Below, in pieces: positions 6,949 through 15,937 of a stretch of DNA of 24,121 nt; the stretch's first letter is position 1; each line of letters opens with the position of its first letter. Source of the stretch: Elusimicrobiota bacterium (GTDB lineage Bacteria > Elusimicrobiota > Elusimicrobia > Elusimicrobiales > Elusimicrobiaceae); NCBI GenBank assembly GCA_023393825.1, contig JAEXBW010000051.1:1-24121 (forward strand), written 5' to 3'. The position numbers and the translations under genes were made by a program. A model generated the notes under the pieces. That model was not told where the DNA came from, made no database searches, and saw nothing but the letters and a program-made list of their open reading frames with translations.

Positions 6949-8598
6949 ATGCACTTGGTATATTCCGCCGTAATATGGCTTTTAATTTTCTTTCTGCCGC
7001 TAAGCTTTGGCGCGGTGCAGCCTTGGGCGCAGCTTATTCTTGTGTGCTGCTCTTGTTTACTTATGCTTTTATTACCGTTTAAAAACCGCAGCCTTGCCAT
7101 TACAAAACCCGCAAAACCTATATACTTTATTATCGCCTTTCTCTTTTTGCTGGCGGCGGCGCAAAGCCTTAATATAAAAACAATATTCACCGCGCCTTTT
7201 TGGATACCTTTTACAATCTCTCCCTTAGATACTTTGGACTTTGCGGGCTATATCCTTACTTTAGGCGGTTTTTTTATAATAGCTTCGCAAACATATCAAA
7301 GGCATTCTTCCGTCAAGCGGCTGTGCTTTGTTATAAGCATAAGCGGGCTGTTAACGGCATTGATAGGGTTTTCCTCGGGTAAGGGGGAATATATAAACTT
7401 CTTTACGGGCATAGGATATGTAAAGGAAACCTTTGGCCCATACTTAAACCGCAATCACGCGGCGGTCTTTTTAAATTTATGCTTCTTTGCATCTCTGGCG
7501 TGGGTGGTGCCGTTTATAATAAAACAGCAAAAAGAAGGTTTTTATATTCGCAAATCGGAGTTAATAATAAAATGCCTTCCGCCCGTTCTCTTAAGCGTTT
7601 TTATTGCGGGTGGGGTAATTTTCTCCCGCTCTAGGGGCGGTATTTTGGCCCTAGCCTGCGGAATATTTTTTTATATTGCGCTGCTGCTTTTGTTCAACTT
7701 CAAACATATTAGAACTAAAGTAATATCTCTTTCTCTTCTGGCGGCGCTGTTTGTGGGTATGGGTTTTTTAATAGTACATAATGCGGAAAATATAAATAAA
7801 TTTTCCCGCAGGGACGGCGAGAACTGGGGATATTCCGTAGAAACGCGCAAAAATCTGTATAACGCAGGTTACTATATGCTTATGGACTATAAAACCTTCG
7901 GTATCGGTTTTAATGCCTTTTCAGCGGGTATATATACCTATCTTGATAAGCCCATAAACGCTTATGTGGAGCATCTTCATAACGACTGGCTGGAACTTGC
8001 CGCAGGCGGCGGATTGCTTTGCGTGGCGGCTTTATTATCGGGCATTTTGTGGTTTATGTTTGCGGCTTATAAGCGGCTTAGAAAACTGCCTAAAGATAAA
8101 TTTTTAACCTTCTGCGCCGTTCTAAGCGCCGTATTCAGCATGGCTTTGGCCTCTTTCTTTGACTTTCATCTTTTTATACCGTCAAACGCGATACTGTTTT
8201 TTATAATGCTGGGCCTTGCGGCTTCGCCCACTTTCTCTAAGGATAAACTTAGAGAGATAAAAATAACGCCCGTGTTTTCTATCGCTTTTACGCTTTTATT
8301 TTTACCCTTCGTTTTATTAAGTTTTAATAAGGCGCACGCGTGGCGGCTTACTTCTTTTGCCAAAGTCGCAACGGGCAAAAACAAAATAGTATTATTTGAA
8401 AAGGCCTTAAAAAAATATCCTCACCCGCGCAATGCCCTGCGCCTTGCAATAGCGCAATATAATATTTCCAACGACAGGGATTTACCGTTAGAGGAAAGAA
8501 AATACTTCCGCCTGCAGGCCCGCAACCTTAGCGCGGATTATTTGCAACATTATCCTTTGTATAAGGAAATTCTTAACATTCATAACAAAAGCATATAG
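6949..8598 (+). CDS. O-antigen ligase / Wzy-type polymerase family membrane protein
   Basis: This 549-residue polytopic inner-membrane protein has about a dozen hydrophobic segments and a soluble C-terminal tail from about residue 465. Family landmarks are FGAVQPW in TM1 (20-26), GPYLNRNHAA (163-172), FSRSRGG (225-231) and the large periplasmic-loop motif HLHNDWLEL (342-350). The family either ligates undecaprenyl-linked glycans to an acceptor or polymerises repeat units; sequence alone does not settle which. A second member of the superfamily lies at 13685-14818. The C-terminal tail (after FNKAHAW) is helical and TPR-like. The start at ATG 6949 is placed by TM1; there is no SD, and TATACT lies at 6921-6926. 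It begins the plus-strand export block. Confidence 0.85.
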   Translation: MHLVYSAVIWLLIFFLPLSFGAVQPWAQLILVCCSCLLMLLLPFKNRSLAITKPAKPIYFIIAFLFLLAAAQSLNIKTIFTAPFWIPFTISPLDTLDFAGYILTLGGFFIIASQTYQRHSSVKRLCFVISISGLLTALIGFSSGKGEYINFFTGIGYVKETFGPYLNRNHAAVFLNLCFFASLAWVVPFIIKQQKEGFYIRKSELIIKCLPPVLLSVFIAGGVIFSRSRGGILALACGIFFYIALLLLFNFKHIRTKVISLSLLAALFVGMGFLIVHNAENINKFSRRDGENWGYSVETRKNLYNAGYYMLMDYKTFGIGFNAFSAGIYTYLDKPINAYVEHLHNDWLELAAGGGLLCVAALLSGILWFMFAAYKRLRKLPKDKFLTFCAVLSAVFSMALASFFDFHLFIPSNAILFFIMLGLAASPTFSKDKLREIKITPVFSIAFTLLFLPFVLLSFNKAHAWRLTSFAKVATGKNKIVLFEKALKKYPHPRNALRLAIAQYNISNDRDLPLEERKYFRLQARNLSADYLQHYPLYKEILNIHNKSI

Positions 8599-8620
8599 TT
8601 AAATTTTGTAAAATATCACT

Positions 8621-9280
8621 ATGAGAAATTATTTGCAATATACAGCAGTTATAATTGTTTTTATTGTTTGTTGCGGCTGCACTGCGGCGCAGCAACAATC
8701 TTCCGCCGCGTACGGCGCGCCAAAGACGGAAGATATAAATAATCAGGTTTTGGACCAGCTGCGCAAAGTGCGCCTGTCCGACGATTATCTTTTGCAACCC
8801 GGCGACCTGATTGAAGTTAAAGTTTTTATGGAAAACGGTATGGATAGAACCGTCCGCATAAGCGGGCAGGGTTTTATCACTTTTCCTATGGTGGGGAATA
8901 TAAAAATATCTGACCATTCCGTTTCCTCGGCGGAGGCGGCTATTTCTCAAGGTTTAAAAAAATATTTGCTTAACCCGCAAGTTTCTATGCTTATAAAGGA
9001 ATACGGCAATAAAACCGTATATGTTTTGGGGCAGGTAACAAAACCTTCCGCCATACAACTGCCGCCCGAACGTCCCTTAACAGTGTTGGAGGCTATCTCC
9101 TCCGTGGGCGGATTTACGGAAATTGCCGCGCAGTCCAAAGTCCGTGTTTTAAGAGAAACCGACGGAAAACATCAAAATATAGATATTGACGTTTCCCAAA
9201 TAACAAAAATGGGCGATAAATCTTTGGACATAGCTCTTAAACCGGGCGATGTCGTATTTGTCCCGCAAAGTTTATTTTAA
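8621..9280 (+). CDS. Short Wza-like polysaccharide export protein (Poly_export + SLBB)
   Basis: A 219-residue envelope protein of the outer-membrane polysaccharide export (OPX) family. A hydrophobic leader ends in VCCGC (Cys17, 18 and 20), so it is probably a lipoprotein with a non-standard lipobox. The Poly_export domain spans about 56-127 (starts YLLQPGDLIEVKVF), and one SLBB-type domain spans about 130-200 (YVLGQVTKPSAIQLP, LEAISSVGGF), ending LKPGDVVFVP at 206-215. Full-length Wza has more SLBB units and a C-terminal amphipathic helix that forms the outer-membrane pore; both are missing here. It lies 22 nt after the ligase gene and 9 nt before the kinase gene. No SD is evident; TAAAAT lies just upstream. 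Confidence 0.9.
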   Translation: MRNYLQYTAVIIVFIVCCGCTAAQQQSSAAYGAPKTEDINNQVLDQLRKVRLSDDYLLQPGDLIEVKVFMENGMDRTVRISGQGFITFPMVGNIKISDHSVSSAEAAISQGLKKYLLNPQVSMLIKEYGNKTVYVLGQVTKPSAIQLPPERPLTVLEAISSVGGFTEIAAQSKVRVLRETDGKHQNIDIDVSQITKMGDKSLDIALKPGDVVFVPQSLF

Positions 9281-9289
9281 GGATATAAA

Positions 9290-10993
9290 ATGAATACCAA
9301 AGAACAACAGGATATAGATTTAGCCTATTATTTTAACATTATACTTAAGCGTTTTTGGCTTATTGTAACAATGGCGTTTATCGGCGTTATAACGGCAGTA
9401 TTGATAAATACTTTTATGCGCCCGCTTTATAATTCCTCCGTATTGTTGATGATTGACAGGGAGGATTCTGGCAACTTAAACCCCGTAACGCAAATAACCT
9501 CTTGGTCTAACGACGAAGATTATTACAGAACGCAGTATTCCCTTTTGGAAAGCCGTTCTATATTGGAAAAAGTATACAATACCCTAAACCTTGGCGATGT
9601 ATACCAATTTGCCGCGCCCGACGGCTTAAAAAAGCTGGAAAAGGCTATCTCAATCTCGCCCGAACCAAGAAGCAGACTTGTAAAAATACAGCTTTTTACT
9701 TACGACCCGCAATTAAGCGCAAAAATAGCCAACACGCTTTCCACCACCTTTGTGCAATATAATCTTACCTCCCGCGTTACAATGGCGGAGGAGGTTATAA
9801 AAGCTTTGGAAAGCACTCAAAAAAGCGCGCAGGAGCAGGAATTATTAAACTCCATGCCGCAGGTTGTTAACAGCGACTTTATTAAAAACCTTAAGCAGCA
9901 GGAAGCCGCACTTAAAGGCCAGTATGCAAGCCTTTCAAGTAAATATACGCAGAATCACCCTGATGTAATTTCCCTGCACAATCAGTTAAACGCAATAAGG
10001 GAAACCATTGATAAAGAAACCAACCGCATAGTGCAAAGCATAAAAATAGATTTATCGGGCCAGTTTTCCGCCAATAACATAAGGATTATAGATAAAGCGG
10101 TCCCCGCAATGCTGCCCGCCCGCCCGCGCAAGGCTTTAAACATAATAATAGGTTTTATAGCAGGTATGCTTATAGCAGTGCTTATATCGCTTATTCAAGA
10201 ATTTATTGACCAGACGGTAAAAACATCGGAAGATATAGAATCAAAATTAAAACTTCCGTTTTTGGGTTTTGTGCCGCAGGAATCACTTAAATCTGGTCAG
10301 GTTGAATATGAGCAGATGCTTAAGAAAGGCAATTTCCTTCTGCCGGAAAATATCCGCAATATCCGCACAATGCTCGGCTTTGCAATGGCGGACGATAAGG
10401 CCTTCCTTATTACCAGTTCCATACAGGGGGAGGGAAAGAGTAATCTTTCTTCTAACCTTGCCGTGGCCATAGCCCAAACGGGCAAGAGAGTTTTATTGAT
10501 AGACGGGGACTTGCGCCGCCCCAGACTACATAAAGTCTTCCGCCTTTCAACGGAAAAAGGCTTAAGCAACCTTTGGAACGGTTCGGGGGAAAAAGAAGCC
10601 TATGCTTTTAACGTACAAAAAACCGATGTCCCCAATCTTTCCGTCCTAACATCAGGCGTGCGCCCGCCAAACCCCGCAGAGCTTTTAAATACGCCAAAGC
10701 TTAAGGATTTAGTGCATTGGGCCAAAGAAAACTATGATATTGTCGCCGTTGACTGCCCCGCCATTCTGCCCGTTTCCGACACGCTTTTATGGGGCAAGCA
10801 TATAGACAGAGCCTTATTTGTAATAAGCTATGGCAAGACAAATGTTAAATCTGCCCTGTTGGCAATAGATAAACTTACCAAAGCAGGCATTAACATTTTA
10901 GGTGCGGCCATAGGCCACTATAACCTTGAAGGTTACGGCAAGTACGGCTACTATAAACACTACAGTTATTACACGCAGGATAAAAACTCTTAA
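9290..10993 (+). CDS. Wzc-like polysaccharide co-polymerase / tyrosine autokinase
   Basis: A 567-residue inner-membrane protein controls EPS chain length and export. The N-terminal Wzz domain has TM1 at about 22-42, a periplasmic coiled-coil-rich region (about 160-250), a proline-rich LPARPRKA before TM2 (about 283-302), then a cytoplasmic BY-kinase. Kinase motifs are Walker A SSIQGEGKS (376-384), Walker A' LLIDGDLRRPR (402-412) and Walker B DIVAVDCPA (483-491). The C-terminus carries a Tyr cluster (eight Tyr between 544 and 561), the usual autophosphorylation site and target of the Wzb-like phosphatase at 6452-6910. Fusion of both domains is the proteobacterial arrangement, unlike the split CpsC/CpsD pairs common in Firmicutes. 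The SD AAGGAT precedes ATG 9290; a terminator follows. Confidence 0.94.
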   Translation: MNTKEQQDIDLAYYFNIILKRFWLIVTMAFIGVITAVLINTFMRPLYNSSVLLMIDREDSGNLNPVTQITSWSNDEDYYRTQYSLLESRSILEKVYNTLNLGDVYQFAAPDGLKKLEKAISISPEPRSRLVKIQLFTYDPQLSAKIANTLSTTFVQYNLTSRVTMAEEVIKALESTQKSAQEQELLNSMPQVVNSDFIKNLKQQEAALKGQYASLSSKYTQNHPDVISLHNQLNAIRETIDKETNRIVQSIKIDLSGQFSANNIRIIDKAVPAMLPARPRKALNIIIGFIAGMLIAVLISLIQEFIDQTVKTSEDIESKLKLPFLGFVPQESLKSGQVEYEQMLKKGNFLLPENIRNIRTMLGFAMADDKAFLITSSIQGEGKSNLSSNLAVAIAQTGKRVLLIDGDLRRPRLHKVFRLSTEKGLSNLWNGSGEKEAYAFNVQKTDVPNLSVLTSGVRPPNPAELLNTPKLKDLVHWAKENYDIVAVDCPAILPVSDTLLWGKHIDRALFVISYGKTNVKSALLAIDKLTKAGINILGAAIGHYNLEGYGKYGYYKHYSYYTQDKNS

Positions 10994-11013
10994 TTAACTT
11001 TAGGCAAAAAAAC

Positions 11014-11045
11014 AAAGGCCTGTCTTTATAAGACGGGCCTTTTTT
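11014..11045. terminator. Bidirectional intrinsic terminator between convergent operons
   Basis: AAGGCCTGTCTT (11015-11026) pairs with AAGACGGGCCTT (11030-11041) around TAT, with one G-T pair. Plus-strand transcripts end in T(6); minus-strand transcripts continue into TTTGTTTTTTT. It separates the kinase gene (stop 10993) from the flippase gene (stop 11070). Confidence 0.9.
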
Positions 11046-11069
11046 CTCTTCTCTCAAAAATATAATTGT

Positions 11070-12590
11070 TTAATACTTTAAATAGCCGCGCAGGAGTTTC
11101 TGCAGTCTGCAAAATATCTTCTTCATATTTTTATAGTCGGATAGAAGATTAAGTGCAATCACCCAAACGCTTACAAGTAAAGTTAAAACAGTGCCGCACA
11201 TAATCCATTGATAGAAATTAGCGCATTCTATTTTAAATTTAAAAAATATAAAAACCGCTATAGAGAAATTGAACAAAACAAGGAGCATTCTTTTAAGGCT
11301 TCTTTTATAGCTTAGTTTTGTTATATTGCGCGGCACAAAGAATGTAAAGAACGCCGTTCTGTATATATTAGAAGCTATAAAGGCAATCACTATGCCCTCC
11401 AGCCCCCAAACTGGGGCCAAAACCGCGCCCGCGCCAAAAGCCAATAAAGCGTGCATAGAGCTTGCAAAACGCGTCTGCCTATACATTCCCGCCGATATAA
11501 CCATCATACTTTGCGGCGTTTTTATATTGTACATAAGCCCGTTTAAAACAAACAAAAAGCCGAGAATAGGCACTATATAATTTATATCGCTTACCGCGCC
11601 TATATAAAGTTTAATAAAGGGGATTATCATAAGCAAAGCCACGCTGTATACAATGGTTATACCTATATAGTAAACCTGCTCAAACTCCTGATACGCATTC
11701 TGCAATATTTTGCGCTGCCCTTTTACCAATACCTGCCCGAAGGAAGCCGCCAAGCCCGATATAAAAACCGCAAATAACCCGTTTATGCCGCCTATAACCA
11801 TATTGTATATACTGTAAACGCTGACCTGCGCCAAAGACGTAAAAATAGTAGCCAGTATAATAGGGCCGGAGGTTTGTACGCCTACTAAAATTTCCAAATA
11901 CAAAACATTCCAGCGGTCTTTTATTGCGGTATTGTCGGGCGCGGCATTGTAATCTAAATAAGGATATTTCTTTTTGGTATAAGCCCATAAAATTAAAGAA
12001 CGCAAAATAACGGAACACACCAAAGCCGCCTGCATAGCCGCTATATTAAAACGAAAAGCCGCAAATACCGCAACAATAATTATATTTGCGCTGAACATTA
12101 CCATTTGCCCGAAGGAAATTACATAGCTGCGCTGGTCCGCCGTAAGCAGAACCCTGTATTTTGAAAGAGTAAAAAAATCCATCGCGCCCGCCGAGCCTAT
12201 ACAAAGCACGGTTAAGCAAATTTGCCAATACGCCAACCCGGGGACGGAAACAACCAAAGGGTACCCCAAGGCCAAAAACAATACCATTGCGGCAAAGATA
12301 TATCCCGATTGAATATAAAAATTCTTTGCGGCGCATACTATGGAGCTTATTTTTGTTTCATTTCTCTCGCTAAGCGGTTTGTAAAGGGAATAAATTGCCG
12401 CGCCAGAAATACCCGCCTCCACCAAGTTAAAGTAGGTTATAAACTGCGTGGCGGAAGCTATAAAGCCGTTAATTTCCGACCCGTAGGCCTTAATTATAAG
12501 CCTTGGCACAATAAAGCCGTAAAGCAGCGTAAACATAAGTTGTACGCCTTTTGCGGCCGAGTTATTTACAAATAGTTTTGTTCTGCTCAT
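11070..12590 (-). CDS. Wzx-like polysaccharide flippase (MOP superfamily)
   Basis: The 506-residue protein has about 12-14 hydrophobic segments along its full length. Its opening (KLFVNNSAAKGVQLMFTLLYGFIVPRLIIKAYG is the region; key parts are the NNSAAK start and the IVPRLI...YGSEINGF pattern) is typical of Wzx/RfbX transporters. They move undecaprenyl-pyrophosphate-linked repeat units across the inner membrane for Wzy polymerisation. It is the last gene of the minus-strand operon, 3 nt after the pyruvyl transferase stop, so translation is probably coupled. The SD is weak. It ends at the bidirectional terminator. Confidence 0.87.
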   Translation of the reverse strand: MSRTKLFVNNSAAKGVQLMFTLLYGFIVPRLIIKAYGSEINGFIASATQFITYFNLVEAGISGAAIYSLYKPLSERNETKISSIVCAAKNFYIQSGYIFAAMVLFLALGYPLVVSVPGLAYWQICLTVLCIGSAGAMDFFTLSKYRVLLTADQRSYVISFGQMVMFSANIIIVAVFAAFRFNIAAMQAALVCSVILRSLILWAYTKKKYPYLDYNAAPDNTAIKDRWNVLYLEILVGVQTSGPIILATIFTSLAQVSVYSIYNMVIGGINGLFAVFISGLAASFGQVLVKGQRKILQNAYQEFEQVYYIGITIVYSVALLMIIPFIKLYIGAVSDINYIVPILGFLFVLNGLMYNIKTPQSMMVISAGMYRQTRFASSMHALLAFGAGAVLAPVWGLEGIVIAFIASNIYRTAFFTFFVPRNITKLSYKRSLKRMLLVLFNFSIAVFIFFKFKIECANFYQWIMCGTVLTLLVSVWVIALNLLSDYKNMKKIFCRLQKLLRGYLKY

Positions 12591-12593
12591 ATA

Positions 12594-13673
12594 TTATTTT
12601 AAAATATCCGTAATAAGCCGGGCTGATTTCTGCGTTTGCTCCGCAATGGCGGCATTGGCCGCGCTAAAATCAACATTGCCCGTATTGTTAAGGGAATTTT
12701 CGTCTATAATTCTGCTTTCCAGTTTTGCCGTTTTAAGCAAATGGTTTAATCTGGAATTAAGACTGCCTAAACTGCGCAGCATTCCCACAAAAAATCTTTT
12801 ATTAAATTTAATTGCAAAAGCCGCCCCGTGAAAGGAGTTTGTAACAATATAATCCGCCGCCATAAAATAACCCAAATATTCCTGCGGCGCGGCTATAACG
12901 CTTTTATCTTTAACGCCGTGTAGGGGATTAAAGAAAAGGTATATTATTTTAAGCCCCGTCTTTTGCGATAATTGTTTGGCAAAATCCATAATGCTTTTTT
13001 CTTTTTCCATCACATAAACCAAAATATAATTTTTTTCTTTGGGCATAATGGCAATATCCGCCCATTCTTCTTTGGTTAAAAGGAAAACAGGGTCAAGCAC
13101 GGTAGGCGCCTCTTTACCCGTAAGTTTTTTAAGGAGGTCCTGCCCTTCTTTTTCCCTTAAAAGCAAATTATCAAAGTCCGTTAAAAGGGGGGTATAAAGC
13201 GCCTCTTCCTGTTTGGTTAATTCCGTCAATCCGAAGCTTGCCGCGTAAGAAGCTTTTTTTGCGGGAGAATCAACAAAATCCAAAAAATAAGAGGTGTCAT
13301 AATTTGTAAGCCGCCCGTTAAAAACCTGATCGCTGCCCGTAATAAACATATCATAGCTTCCGTTAAGGTTTTTAAGTTCGGCGCGGGTTACGGGCGCGGT
13401 TGTTTTTAAAAACTTAAGTCTGAAACCGTCAAAATTCCTGCGTCTTAAAAACACAACGGGAATTAAAAGCAAACTTTTAATAATATTTTTTAAAGCATTA
13501 CCTTTCCTTAACGGAAAATAGCCGTAAAGATTCTCTATAAAAGGGCAGAGATAATTAATAATATCAACCTTAAACCCGTTCTTGTTTAAAAAGTTTTGCA
13601 AGGCATAGGCCTGCAATACCGCGCCAAAGTTATTTGCCCTGTGTACCGTTAAAACAGCCGCCTTCTTGCTCAT
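12594..13673 (-). CDS. Polysaccharide pyruvyl transferase (CsaB/WcaK family)
   Basis: A 359-residue cytoplasmic enzyme predicted to transfer pyruvate from phosphoenolpyruvate to a sugar as a ketal, adding negative charge to the repeat unit. Family signatures are the N-terminal HRANNFGAVLQAYAL (11-25), ITGSDQVFN (111-119), the LDPVFLLT segment (193-200) and the C-terminal TNSFHGAAFAI (278-288). I chose ATG 13673: it has GGAG 6 nt upstream and gives the usual VLTVHRANNFG start. A longer reading would need TTG at 13700, inside the preceding gene. It lies 11 nt after the Wzy gene and 3 nt before the flippase gene. The FrhB-like gene three positions upstream is a frequent partner in such clusters. 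Confidence 0.9.
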   Translation of the reverse strand: MSKKAAVLTVHRANNFGAVLQAYALQNFLNKNGFKVDIINYLCPFIENLYGYFPLRKGNALKNIIKSLLLIPVVFLRRRNFDGFRLKFLKTTAPVTRAELKNLNGSYDMFITGSDQVFNGRLTNYDTSYFLDFVDSPAKKASYAASFGLTELTKQEEALYTPLLTDFDNLLLREKEGQDLLKKLTGKEAPTVLDPVFLLTKEEWADIAIMPKEKNYILVYVMEKEKSIMDFAKQLSQKTGLKIIYLFFNPLHGVKDKSVIAAPQEYLGYFMAADYIVTNSFHGAAFAIKFNKRFFVGMLRSLGSLNSRLNHLLKTAKLESRIIDENSLNNTGNVDFSAANAAIAEQTQKSARLITDILK

Positions 13674-13684
13674 CCGTATCTCCG

Positions 13685-14818
13685 TTATACAATATTCCAA
13701 ATCTGCTCTTTGGGATTATCCTTTTTAAAATTAACGCAAAGCACCAAAAAGGTAAAAACAGACCAAAAACTTAAAGATGTATTCTGCTCAATAATAAAAG
13801 AAGTAAACATAAGCGCCGCGAACAATGCCATTACCGTCAGCATATCTCTTGAAAAGGAATTTTTAAAAATCTTCCAGCAAATGCCTAAAAAGCATAACGT
13901 TCCCGCAAGGCCGAAGCGTAAAAGAAAACTTAAAAAACTGTTATGCGCCACATTGCCTATATTAAGCAGAAACTTTGTGTTTACCAACCCGTAACCGAAG
14001 ATGGGCCTTTCCAGCCAAACATTTAATGCCACATTCCAAAGCCAAAGCCTTTTTTGATTACTGCCGTCGTTATACGAGGCCACAAACAAACGTTCATAAA
14101 TATTTTGCGGCAGAAAGCTGACGGCAAAAAACACAAGCAAACCCGCCGCAATAGCGGAGGGCAAAATATAAACAGGCTTTCTTATCAAAATTATAAAACC
14201 CGCAATAGCAAAAGCCACCATAGCGGCGCGGGAACCCGTTAAAAATACGGCAAGCAGTATAACAAACAGCAGCGGCGCATAAAAAAACCTGCTTTGCCCG
14301 ACGGTGGGGAATAGAAATCTCTTTACCGCAATTATGCAGGGGGACACCAAAAAAGCTGAAAGGTAATTAGGGTCCACGGGATAACCCTCTTTAATCTGAA
14401 TGGAAATACGCCCCGCGCCGTAATCATAACGCATAAAAACAACCAATAGCGATATAAGCAAGCCCGAAAATAAAAAAGAATCCGCAATAAGTTTAAGTTC
14501 TTCTTTTTTGACGGGGACAAGCGTAACGCCCGCAAATAAAGCAAAAAATATCGGGAAGGAAAATACAGCCGCAGAGTCATCTATAAAATCCAAAGCGGAG
14601 TTAAGCTGCAGTATGCCGACAAGAATCATACCAAGTATTAAATAATGCTCAATCCTAAGCTTAAAACGCCAGCGCAGCAAAGCCAAAAAAGAGAATGCGC
14701 TAACGCCCAGCACGACGGGGAAATATTCCGATATACCCATACTCACGCTGTTGACGGCAAATAAGCCGACAATCATAATAGAGAATAAAATAATATGTAA
14801 TCTGTAGTTTTTAAACAT
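13685..14818 (-). CDS. Wzy-type O-antigen/EPS polymerase
   Basis: A 377-residue protein with about 10-12 TM segments. O-antigen polymerase/ligase landmarks are DPNYLSA (149-155), LTGSRAAMVAF (193-203), RLWLWNVALNVWLERPIFGYG (257-277 region, key RPxxGYG) and AHNSFLSFLLRFG (291-303). Wzy proteins join lipid-linked repeat units at the periplasmic face. Its place between flippase/pyruvyl transferase and the glycosyltransferases argues that this one is the polymerase, leaving the 6949-8598 protein as ligase or second polymerase. ATG 14818 has no clear SD; the leader is A/T-rich and the preceding stop is 12 nt upstream. Confidence 0.85.
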   Translation of the reverse strand: MFKNYRLHIILFSIMIVGLFAVNSVSMGISEYFPVVLGVSAFSFLALLRWRFKLRIEHYLILGMILVGILQLNSALDFIDDSAAVFSFPIFFALFAGVTLVPVKKEELKLIADSFLFSGLLISLLVVFMRYDYGAGRISIQIKEGYPVDPNYLSAFLVSPCIIAVKRFLFPTVGQSRFFYAPLLFVILLAVFLTGSRAAMVAFAIAGFIILIRKPVYILPSAIAAGLLVFFAVSFLPQNIYERLFVASYNDGSNQKRLWLWNVALNVWLERPIFGYGLVNTKFLLNIGNVAHNSFLSFLLRFGLAGTLCFLGICWKIFKNSFSRDMLTVMALFAALMFTSFIIEQNTSLSFWSVFTFLVLCVNFKKDNPKEQIWNIV

Positions 14819-14830
14819 AAATAATTTTTG

Positions 14831-15937
14831 TTAAAGCTTAAGGTAAATACTCTCCATAGCCGCCGCGGAACAGCTTGCGGAAAACGGAATATTTAAAAGC
14901 AAAGCGGGGCTTAATATCCTGCATTCCGAACAGGCCGATGAAGCCTTTAAAATTTCCTCCGCCCAGCCTTCCGCCCCTATGCTTAAAGGCAAAAACGAGG
15001 TATTGTTAAAAGCCGCCTCTTTTGTAACATTATCAGATACAAAACAAGGCAGCGCGGCGGCCTGCGCCTCTAAAAGGGAAACAGGCAGCCCCTCGTGAAA
15101 TGAAGGCAAAACAAAAGCATCTGCCGCGCTGTAAAGCGCGGGCGCGTCGGAGCGGGAACCCAAAAACAGAACGGAGGAAGAAAGCCCCGCGTTAAAAGCT
15201 TCTTCTTTAACTTTTTCTAAAAGCGGCCCTTCGCCCGCAAGCAGTAAAACGGCAGTGGCGTCTTTTTGCAAAATACGGCTGAAAACTTTAAGCAAAAAGG
15301 TATGGTTTTTTGTCTTTGAAAAGCGGCCCAAATGGGCAATAACAAAATTATTATCCAAACCTAAAGCGCGGCGCATCTGCAATCTGGCCTGATTATTGAA
15401 AGCGAATTTATTTAAATCTATCCCGTTATAAACAACTTTGTGCGGCTTTGCGCCGAACATAAAACTTCCCGCCGCTTTAGCGCAGGCAAGGCGAAGCGTT
15501 ACAAAAAAGCGAACAGGCAGCAGCATAAGGCGGTTTATTATATCCTTAAAAAACTGCTCGGAATAACGCGTGGCATGGCTGTGCAAAATTATATTTTTAA
15601 CCCCGTAAAACTTAGCTATGGGAAAAAAGAATAAATTAAATTGCGTTATGTGGGAATGGATAATATTATACTTTCCCTCGCCAAACACCTTTGCGGCGCG
15701 CGCGATAAAACCAAAAATATTTTTTACGTCGGGCATATAAAAAACATTGCCGCCCATATTTTTTATTTCCGCTTCAAAAGACGGTTCCGCTTTGTAAAGG
15801 GATAAAAAATCAAACTGTATTTTTTGCCTGTTTATATTTTTGTACCACAGCATAACAACCGCGGTAATGCCGTTTACCACGCAAAGGTTGGGAACTATCT
15901 GCAAAATTCTTAAAGGTTTATTTTGCTTATTTTTCAC
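14831..15937 (-). CDS. GT4-type glycosyltransferase (GT-B fold)
   Basis: A 368-residue retaining glycosyltransferase with two Rossmann-like domains. The N-terminal domain has the glycine-poor VPNLCVVNGITAVV loop and HSHITQFN/HSHATRYSE (94-127). The C-terminal domain has VIAHLGRFSKTKNHTFLL (199-216), LLLAGEGPLLEKV (231-243) and the donor-binding E-x7-E motif EGLPVSLLE (E282, E290). It would add a sugar to the lipid-linked repeat unit at the cytoplasmic face. The start codon is GTG at 15937, overlapping the TGA of the FrhB-like gene (GTGA), so translation is probably coupled; AGAGG lies about 10 nt upstream. The region after about 330 looks shorter than in many GT4 proteins. Confidence 0.88.
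   Translation of the reverse strand: MKNKQNKPLRILQIVPNLCVVNGITAVVMLWYKNINRQKIQFDFLSLYKAEPSFEAEIKNMGGNVFYMPDVKNIFGFIARAAKVFGEGKYNIIHSHITQFNLFFFPIAKFYGVKNIILHSHATRYSEQFFKDIINRLMLLPVRFFVTLRLACAKAAGSFMFGAKPHKVVYNGIDLNKFAFNNQARLQMRRALGLDNNFVIAHLGRFSKTKNHTFLLKVFSRILQKDATAVLLLAGEGPLLEKVKEEAFNAGLSSSVLFLGSRSDAPALYSAADAFVLPSFHEGLPVSLLEAQAAALPCFVSDNVTKEAAFNNTSFLPLSIGAEGWAEEILKASSACSECRILSPALLLNIPFSASCSAAAMESIYLKL

Noticed and set aside
13674..13700. Upstream extension of the pyruvyl transferase to TTG 13700
   Set aside because: It would overlap the Wzy gene and lacks an SD; ATG 13673 has GGAG 6 nt upstream and the family's usual N-terminus.
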